The position numbers and the translations under genes are program-made. This document shows positions 58,058 to 64,000 of a stretch of 64,000 bases of DNA, one piece after another. Each line of letters begins with the position of its first letter. Positions within the stretch are counted from its first letter, which is position 1. The notes below the pieces were generated by a model, which worked only from the letters and a program-made list of their open reading frames with translations, searched no databases and had not been told where the DNA came from. Source of the stretch: Pelagibius sp. (GTDB lineage Bacteria; Pseudomonadota; Alphaproteobacteria; Kiloniellales; Kiloniellaceae); assembly GCF_028289705.1 (NCBI RefSeq), contig NZ_JANQOI010000161.1, positions 1-64,000 on the forward strand, given 5' to 3'.

Positions 58058-58470
58058 CCGAAGGGCCGTGTCGTATTGCCCGTTCCTGGGTCAGCACCGG
58101 CCGCCTGCAGCAGACCCTGCGCATGTCCGTGAATGACCCATTTCGGAAGTCAAGGCCAACACCCCGTGCGATGGAGCCGAATACGTAGTCTCCGTCCAAC
58201 ATCAAGCTTGTCGCCAACGGATTCTCGGACGCTACCCCCTAGAGATTTGACGCCAGTTCGCGGAATCTTCATCTGAGCTGCCCCAAAACCCTCGCATTCA
58301 GACTGCCTGGGACTTATACAAGATCATCAATGGCCTCCCTTCAGTTTGGTCGGCCCTTTCAAGGCCAACGAACATCGCGCGGCAATTGAACTGTCATTGA
58401 CCGGCTCTGACCGTCACAACCAACGGCGCGTCGCAGGCTCTAGAAGGCGAGCTCAGTATGGGCAATCCGA
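58058..58470. other. 413-base gene-free region
   Basis: Spacer between the catabolic operon and the convergent protease gene. GC is lower than in neighbouring genes. A minus-strand frame across 58080-58217 has no credible start context. No gene, terminator with T-run, or repeat was recognised. Confidence 0.4.
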
Positions 58471-60612
58471 TTAGGACTGTCGCAGATCAATGCTCCATGA
58501 GTTCAACGTTCCTGTGTCGCGCTGCAAGTTGTCCGAAACATGTAAAGTCCATCTACCTTTGCCGTCGACTCCAGATGTGACAAAGTTTGCCAGATCCCCG
58601 TTGGTGGCCGCGGAATACGCTCGCTTCAGGTCGTCCCGGAACGAGCCCTGCATGCGATGCAACTCGGCGACAAACCCATCGGGCGAAACCAAGTTCACTC
58701 GTAGATCACCGCGATAGGTGTGCGTGATGTCGACATCGACCAGAATCGCGCGAACCGGCCCATCGCCTGTTAGTTCGATATGACTCACGATGCCTTGGGG
58801 ATCTCGATCGGGGATGGCTATGCCTGGGTTCGCGGTGCCGTGGCGGGTTCCTCCGCCCGTTCCTGCAATGCCACCGGGTAGGGACTGTGCCCGCGTGACC
58901 GCTCGGGCCGCGTTTGCCTTTCCGGCTCCGTAGAAGGGCGAACGGCCGTTGACAAACGCGCCTGAGATCCCCTGGACGTTGGGGTCGTCGGGCAGATCCA
59001 GACCGGTGTCCAGGTCGGTATCGGCCGTCGCCTCGAGGATCTGCCGTACCTGAGTCGCCGATAGGGTTGGATTGGCGGACAGCATCAAGCCGCAGATGCC
59101 GGCGACGACTGGTGCGGCTCCACTGGTGCCACCGAAACTGGCCGTGTACAGACGTTCGTCGATCCCTGTCGAGGGGTCATCCGTGAGAGGGTTCGATCCC
59201 GAACCTTGGCCTGGGCGGTTTGATGCGGCGATTTGTCCCAGTCCACGCTGGGGTGCCGTAAAGGTGGTAACTCGTCCGTTTAGTTCATGCCCGTTGCTCG
59301 AAGGCGCTGCCACGGTGATGTGGGGTCCCCAGTTTGAGTAACCGGATTTGCGCGTCGTCGAAGACATCGCCGCGACGATGACCAAACCAGGTATCATCGG
59401 ATAGGCCGTAAACACATCCCTGTTTCGCGGAATCTCATCGATATCGAACTGGCCGGTAAAGGAGTTGCGCCGGCCAAGAAAGCGGACACCGTTAATGTTC
59501 TCGTTCGCTGCAAGAAAAGTTGGTGAGTCGTCGTTTCCCGCACTGAAGACAATAACAAGACCGTTGCCACGCCGGCCACCGGTTTGTGTCAGCTGGGTCA
59601 TTGCCAGTCGAAACGCGGAGGGGAACCTCTGAAAGGTGCTAGGCGGAAATCCAAAGCTGCAGTTCACTACGTCGGCTCGAGCCGAGACAAACTCGAAGAC
59701 TTCAAGCATCGATGTGTTCGAAACGAAACTTTCCCCCCGGCCGAAGGGAATTTGAATCGGCAAGAATGTGCAACCCGGCGCTATTCCGCGCATGGCTTGG
59801 TTGTTGTGTGAGCCTATCGCGATGCTGGCGACCGGGGTACCGTGGAAATCGCCGAACTCCGGGGCTTCGGAAAGGTCGCCCGCAACGAAGGATCTCGCAT
59901 CCGGATGAACGCGCGTCCCAGCGAATGCCGGATGCCCCATGTCACATCCATCGTCGATAACTGAGAGGACTATATCTGGCGAGCCGGTCGTGATGGACCA
60001 GGCTTCCGGCACTTCCGATGATGCGTTGGCGCGGACCGACGGGTGATTAAGCAAGTCGGCGGTCAAATACCATTGCTGGGGAAACAGAATTGGCAATTGG
60101 TGATAGCGAACTTGCTGCATAATATCGGGCACGCAGCTTTCCACTTCCGGACGCTCAGCGACTTGATTGGCCGTCTTGATCGGGTTTTGCCCGGTCGCCG
60201 TCGTGACTCTCAAGACATGGGCATTTGCCATCGCCCGGACATACTCCAGCGCGAAATCATCCATTATCTTTTCGAGATCACCGCTCCCCTCATTGCGTAG
60301 CGTCAGAATGACGGTGTCGTCGATGATCAACTCTTCATTCGTACCTTCGATGAGATAGACATGATGCGCGACACTCTCTTTCCGGACACTGTCCATCAGG
60401 GAATCTCGATCTCTGGTATCCTTGCCACGTGCGCGGGCCATTGACTCGGACAGCGAAGCGACATCTTGATAGTCGCGCGGATCCTGCTCTAGATGCCTCT
60501 TCGACGCGTGTACGCTAAAGTCGGTTTCATGTTCTTGGATGGGTATCTTTTGACCATTTAGAACAATGAAATTACCAAAGTCTGATTTTTGGCCTCGTGT
60601 TTTCTTCGCCAT
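58471..60612 (-). CDS. S8 family serine peptidase (subtilase) with C-terminal P domain
   Basis: A 713-residue protease. The catalytic triad is visible: Asp220 (SVIDDGCDMGHP), His257 (FHGTPVAS) and Ser497 (GGTSGAAPVVAG), with the oxyanion Asn360 (SAGND). Residues 1-200 are an uncharacterised N-terminal region (FIVLNGQKIPIQEHETDF). The last 100 residues (RAILVDVDITHTYRGDLRVN; GRWTLHVSDNLQRDTGTLNS) form a proprotein-convertase P domain. There is no signal peptide, so the site of action is unclear: cytoplasmic or exported by another route. GC is lower than in the backbone, suggesting transfer. The ATG at 60612 is chosen over 60633. Confidence 0.9.
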   Translation of the reverse strand: MAKKTRGQKSDFGNFIVLNGQKIPIQEHETDFSVHASKRHLEQDPRDYQDVASLSESMARARGKDTRDRDSLMDSVRKESVAHHVYLIEGTNEELIIDDTVILTLRNEGSGDLEKIMDDFALEYVRAMANAHVLRVTTATGQNPIKTANQVAERPEVESCVPDIMQQVRYHQLPILFPQQWYLTADLLNHPSVRANASSEVPEAWSITTGSPDIVLSVIDDGCDMGHPAFAGTRVHPDARSFVAGDLSEAPEFGDFHGTPVASIAIGSHNNQAMRGIAPGCTFLPIQIPFGRGESFVSNTSMLEVFEFVSARADVVNCSFGFPPSTFQRFPSAFRLAMTQLTQTGGRRGNGLVIVFSAGNDDSPTFLAANENINGVRFLGRRNSFTGQFDIDEIPRNRDVFTAYPMIPGLVIVAAMSSTTRKSGYSNWGPHITVAAPSSNGHELNGRVTTFTAPQRGLGQIAASNRPGQGSGSNPLTDDPSTGIDERLYTASFGGTSGAAPVVAGICGLMLSANPTLSATQVRQILEATADTDLDTGLDLPDDPNVQGISGAFVNGRSPFYGAGKANAARAVTRAQSLPGGIAGTGGGTRHGTANPGIAIPDRDPQGIVSHIELTGDGPVRAILVDVDITHTYRGDLRVNLVSPDGFVAELHRMQGSFRDDLKRAYSAATNGDLANFVTSGVDGKGRWTLHVSDNLQRDTGTLNSWSIDLRQS

Positions 60613-61049
60613 CTCGCGCGCTCCTAAGATCAAGAATGAACTGACATGCGTATAGCTGCATTCGTTTGGCTGGATTTCGCAGTTTAGTGTAAAGCTAGAG
60701 CGACACGCAGGCGTTGTATGTGTTGTACCTCACATATGTGCGCCGGTCGTGTGATGTCAGTTGCGCCACGACCTTTGGCCTGTGGTCTGAACTTAAGTGA
60801 GCTTGCCCAAGGCTGAGTAGATCGCGACATGATCCTCGAACCAGATGATGGTCTTTCGGACGTGCTTTGCCATGCGGAGGACCTATCAAATCGACGATCT
60901 TGGAAGCGTACTTGACGGCACGTTGTCTCGCTTGGTGTACAGAGACGGTATTGACCTGACAGTCGCCGCTCCAGACGCAGCCGGTTGAACCGAGCCGTTC
61001 CAGCGGCTACATGAGGTTTCGGTCAAGACCCCAAACAGGGAGGACGGAC
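60613..61049. other. 437-base intergenic region
   Basis: Divergent spacer between the protease and the small protein at 61050, lower in GC over 60640-60960. A 26-codon minus-strand frame (60793-60873, MAKHVRKTIIWFEDHVAIYS) has no ribosome-binding site and is not called. No other gene is seen. Confidence 0.4.
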
Positions 61050-61319
61050 ATGGCGATTGGCGGACTTGGGGGCGGCATCGGGCGGGTCGGTGCGAAGGCG
61101 GCGGAAACCGCGGTCGGCATGGTTCAGGATCTTGCGGGCTCCGGCGTCTATCCCGCCAACGACTACGCCCTGGCGGCCTATCTCTTCGAGCGCATCGCCC
61201 AGGCCGAGAAGGACACGGCGACCAAGGACCGCCAGTACTATCTGGATCTGATGGCCAGTTGCCTCGCCACCGTGCGCGAAGCCGCCGGACCGGCGGAAGC
61301 GTCTTCCTCCGAGACCTGA
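61050..61319 (+). CDS. hypothetical small protein
   Basis: An 89-residue protein with a Gly-rich start (MAIGGLGGGIGRVGAKAAET) and a helical remainder (NDYALAAYLFERIAQAEKDT; YYLDLMASCLATVREAAG). No signal peptide. Family not recognised; the codon use is that of the backbone. A strong GGGAGGA site precedes the ATG at 61050, so it is probably real. Confidence 0.6.
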   Translation: MAIGGLGGGIGRVGAKAAETAVGMVQDLAGSGVYPANDYALAAYLFERIAQAEKDTATKDRQYYLDLMASCLATVREAAGPAEASSSET

Positions 61320-61519
61320 CGCCTCTCGCCTGACACTCTGAAAGCCCCGCCCTCTATGCCGGTTTCAAGGTCCTGGCGTTCACCGTAATCGGCCTTGCCG
61401 GGCCCCGTTTCCGTCGGGACTCAGGCGGAAAAGCTGAACATCTGTCCCGGAATTGAACCATCGCCGCGCTCTCCACGACCCAGGGGCATTCGAACCCAAG
61501 GCATAAGTGGAGAGAGTGG

Positions 61520-62272
61520 ATGTTCAAGGAACGGATGACCAAGGGCCTGCTGGTTTCGGCGGCTGCCCTGAGCTTTGGCTGCGGCATTGCGGCAGCCCAG
61601 GAAAGCGCGCCGGCCGCGGGGGGCGTCATTGCCGACGCCGCGGCCGTGCTGGCTGCGCGCGGCGATGTCTTTCAGGCGACCTCGGCCAGCCTCGATGTGG
61701 TGCCGGTCAACATGGCGGGCGCCTGCCCGCTGGCCTATGCCTTCAACGTGCGCCTCGGTGCACAGTCTCCCGGCAAGCTGTCCTACCGGATCGTCACCGA
61801 GGACGGCCGCGAGTCGCAGCTCTTCGAGGCGAGTGCTGTGGCCACCGAAGACGGCCTCTTCGCGGTACAGGCCAGCCACAAGCTGGCACTGGCCGAAAGC
61901 GCACAGACCGAGGAAGACCCCTCCATCGTCGTCTTCGAGGTTCCGGAGAAGCTGAAGCAGCGCGAGCCCGACTTCTTCGAGCGGCTTTTCGGCACCGGCC
62001 CGGCGGCGGACGACGACAGCGTCCAGGGGCTGCGCGAGCAGGCCTTCATGGTCCAGGTCGTGGCGCCCAACGCGGTGGCCTCGGCCTTCGACAGCCATAC
62101 CGTGAGCTGTGAGGAACAGCGCGAGACGCGGATCATCCCGGTGGTCTTCGAGGATCAGCGGGACGGCCGTGACCGGCCTGACCGCGATCCCGGTGAAGGC
62201 TCCGGCACCGAGGGCGGCGGACGCGACCGCGACCCCGGCCGCGATACCGGCGGACCGGCCGGCGCGCGCTAG
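61520..62272 (+). CDS. hypothetical exported protein
   Basis: A 250-residue protein. The N terminus (FKERMTKGLLVSAAALSFGC, then GIAAAQ) is a signal peptide; a Cys at about 21 makes a lipoprotein form possible, but a cleavage at AAAQ is also likely. The middle has a beta-sandwich-like pattern (ACPLAYAFNVRLGAQSPGKL) and an acidic stretch. The tail is Asp/Arg/Gly-rich low complexity (DRDPGEGSGTEGGGRDRDPG). No family recognised; an envelope protein is likely. Confidence 0.65.
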   Translation: MFKERMTKGLLVSAAALSFGCGIAAAQESAPAAGGVIADAAAVLAARGDVFQATSASLDVVPVNMAGACPLAYAFNVRLGAQSPGKLSYRIVTEDGRESQLFEASAVATEDGLFAVQASHKLALAESAQTEEDPSIVVFEVPEKLKQREPDFFERLFGTGPAADDDSVQGLREQAFMVQVVAPNAVASAFDSHTVSCEEQRETRIIPVVFEDQRDGRDRPDRDPGEGSGTEGGGRDRDPGRDTGGPAGAR

Positions 62273-62507
62273 CGGGCGGAAACCGCTCGGAGGAAAGTGG
62301 GGATTTCCGCTGATACTGCGTGGAGACTAGCCGAGGCCCGCTGCGGCGGGCCTTGGCGCCGCGCGCAAGCTTGGCAAGGTCGAAAAAACGTTGAAAAGCC
62401 ACGGGTTCCACAGGAATTCCCTGGTATTCTCCGGCTTGCGGCAGGGACCGGCTTGCGTCTAGATTGGCGTTTTCGACAGCCCGCCGTTGCGATCTGGGGC
62501 CCTTGCG

Positions 62508-63923
62508 ATGCGCTATCTCTCCACCCGGGGCAAAGCCCCGGCCCTCTCGTTCGACGAGGTGCTGCTGACCGGCCTGGCCCGCGACGGCGGTCTTTACCTG
62601 CCGGAAAGCTGGCCCAGCTTTTCCGCCGCGGAGATCCGTGCCCTGGCCGGCAAGCCCTATGCCGAGGTTGCCTTCGCGGTGATCAAGCCCTTCGTCGGCG
62701 ACACCATCGGCGATGCCGATCTCAGGCGCATCCTTGAGGAGACCTACGGCGCTTTCGATCACCAGGCGGTGGCGCCCCTGAAGCAGCTCGACGAGCGCAC
62801 CTGGCTCATGGAGCTGTTCCACGGGCCGACCCTGGCCTTCAAGGACTATGCCCTGCAACTGCTCGGGCGCCTCTTCGACCATGTGCTTCAGGCCCGCGGG
62901 CAGCGCATCACCGTGGTCGGCGCCACCTCCGGCGACACCGGCTCGGCGGCCATCGAGGCCTGCCGCGACCGCGCCCAGGTGGACATCTTCATGCTGCATC
63001 CCAAGGGCCGCACCTCGGAGGTGCAGCGCCGCCAGATGACTACCATCCTGTCGCCCAACGTCTACAACATCGCCCTGGAAGGCACCTTCGACGACTGCCA
63101 GGACCAGGTGAAGGCGATGTTCAACGACATGGCCTTTCGCGACGCCATGAACCTCTCGGCGGTCAACTCCATCAACTGGGCCCGCATCATGGCCCAGATC
63201 GTCTACTACTTCGTCGCCGCCGTGGCGCTGGGCGCCCCGGACCGGGCCGTCGCCTTTTCGGTGCCGACGGGGAACTTCGGCAACATCTATGCCGCCTATG
63301 CCGCCGGGCAGATGGGCCTGCCGCTGAGCCAGCTCATCGTCGGCTCCAACAGCAACGACATCCTGACCCGTTTCTTCAACAGCGGCGCCATGGAGATCAC
63401 GGCGGTGCGCCCGACCCTCTCGCCGTCGATGGATATCCAGGTCTCCTCGAACTTCGAGCGGCTGCTGTTCGACGTGCTGGACCGCGACGGCGCGCAGGTG
63501 AGCGAAACCCTGAACGGCTTCCGCGCGAACGGCCGCTTCGCGGTGACCGACGCGCAGCTCGCGCATCTGCGCCGCCTCTTCGACTGCCACCGCCTGGACG
63601 ATGCCGAGACCTTGGCGGAGATCGCGGCGCGCCACCGCGCCAGCGGCGAGCTGCTCGATCCCCACAGCGCCATCGGCGTGGCGGCGGCCGGTGCCGCGGT
63701 CCGCGACCACGTCAGTGCCGTGGTGGCGCTGGCCTGCGCCCATCCCGCCAAGTTCCCCGACGCGGTGGAGAAGGCCGCCGGCGTCCGGCCGGACCTGCCG
63801 GCGCGTCTGGCCGACCTCTACGAACGCGAGGAGCGCTGCACCACCCTGCCTAACGATCTGTCCACCCTGCAGGACTTCATCCGCGACAAGCGGCCGCCGG
63901 CCGACAGGAGAGGAGCCGCGTGA
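62508..63923 (+). CDS. thrC: threonine synthase
   Basis: Converts O-phosphohomoserine to threonine using pyridoxal phosphate. The 471-residue protein begins MRYLSTRGKAPALSFDEVLL, has the PLP Lys in HGPTLAFKDYALQLLGRL, and GATSGDTGSAAIEACR as the phosphate loop, with IPTGNFGNIYAAYAAG-type sequence (PTGNFGNIYAAYAAGQ) further on. Length is normal for the longer form of the enzyme. Its stop overlaps the start of the M16 peptidase gene as GTGA. Confidence 0.96.
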   Translation: MRYLSTRGKAPALSFDEVLLTGLARDGGLYLPESWPSFSAAEIRALAGKPYAEVAFAVIKPFVGDTIGDADLRRILEETYGAFDHQAVAPLKQLDERTWLMELFHGPTLAFKDYALQLLGRLFDHVLQARGQRITVVGATSGDTGSAAIEACRDRAQVDIFMLHPKGRTSEVQRRQMTTILSPNVYNIALEGTFDDCQDQVKAMFNDMAFRDAMNLSAVNSINWARIMAQIVYYFVAAVALGAPDRAVAFSVPTGNFGNIYAAYAAGQMGLPLSQLIVGSNSNDILTRFFNSGAMEITAVRPTLSPSMDIQVSSNFERLLFDVLDRDGAQVSETLNGFRANGRFAVTDAQLAHLRRLFDCHRLDDAETLAEIAARHRASGELLDPHSAIGVAAAGAAVRDHVSAVVALACAHPAKFPDAVEKAAGVRPDLPARLADLYEREERCTTLPNDLSTLQDFIRDKRPPADRRGAA

Positions 63924-64000
63924 GCCCGCAAATCACCCGCCTGCCCTCGGGGCTCACCGTGGCGAGTGACGCCATGCCGGGCATGGCGACGGTCTCCCTG
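63920..64000 (+). CDS. M16 family peptidase, N-terminal fragment (window edge)
   Basis: The first 27 codons (starting GTG SPQITRLPSGLTVASDAMPG, then MATVSL) match the opening of bacterial M16 processing-peptidase-like proteins. The gene is cut by the window end. It overlaps the thrC stop by 4 bases; thrC followed by an M16 gene is a known alphaproteobacterial pair. The zinc motif lies beyond the window. Confidence 0.75.
   Translation, partial: MSPQITRLPSGLTVASDAMPGMATVSL

Noticed and set aside
60793..60873. 26-codon minus-strand frame (MAKHVRKTIIWFEDHVAIYS)
   Set aside because: No ribosome-binding site and no neighbour of the same type; could be chance.

Overview
The window reads as a GC-rich alphaproteobacterial chromosome segment, most likely Rhodospirillales or Kiloniellales-like. 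This rests on gene content and order: an aa3 cytochrome oxidase operon (coxB-ctaD-ctaB-coxF-ctaG-ctaE-DUF983-SURF1), a class II speD plus speE pair, PAS_5, DUF3047, DUF3422, DUF3775 and DUF4170 proteins, and lipid A genes. Genes are tightly packed, with many 1-16 bp stop/start overlaps and several GTG or TTG starts. No rRNA, tRNA, CRISPR array, IS element or prophage was seen.

Layout. 0-6 kb: glutamine-amidotransferase-like hydrolase, DUF3775 protein, tadA, a lower-GC scarred interval (orphan ParD-like antitoxin, two small unknown genes, and a chimeric scar joining a dioxygenase head to a tadA tail), DOPA-dioxygenase-like protein, thioredoxin-like protein, speD-speE, palindromic repeats. 6-16 kb: GNAT, purD, xseA, M23 peptidase, then an outer-membrane lipid operon on the minus strand (msbA-like, DUF374 acyltransferase, lpxK, lpxL-like) and a diacylglycerol-kinase-like gene. 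16-25.5 kb: a racemase-fold protein paired with a sulfotransferase, pmbA, GNAT, leuA with a promoter and a leucine-rich leader peptide, a PAS_5 protein, ubiD, nfeD, and an SPFH protein. 25.8-38.2 kb: small conserved proteins, lipoproteins, a methyltransferase, ubiA, rsmE, gshA, a tandem pair of related unknown secreted proteins, a RidA-like protein, tldD, and a DUF3422 protein. 38.4-44.8 kb: cytochrome oxidase operon.

44.8-61 kb is accessory. It holds an M32 carboxypeptidase; a nickel/cobalt region (His-rich exported protein, HupE-like protein, membrane anchor protein, YqaA-like protein, a truncated NicO-type permease, and dmeR-dmeF with a palindromic operator); a catabolic operon divergent from a GlxA-type regulator; and a large subtilase with a P domain in lower-GC DNA. 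The catabolic operon encodes a Rieske oxygenase with a Glu-type bridge, two SDRs, a BKACE enzyme, an aldehyde dehydrogenase and a 3-hydroxyacyl-CoA/L-carnitine dehydrogenase-like enzyme. Its gene set suggests carnitine or another quaternary amine: dehydrogenation, cleavage by the BKACE, then Rieske demethylation. Backbone gene order resumes at 61-64 kb with thrC and the start of an M16 peptidase.

The most interesting items are the compact quaternary-amine operon, the nearly leaderless leuA leader peptide, the duplication scar between tadA and the dioxygenase, the paralogous secreted proteins of unknown family, the racemase-fold/sulfotransferase pair, and the P-domain protease without a signal peptide. 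All assignments come from reading the sequence by eye; no database search was run.
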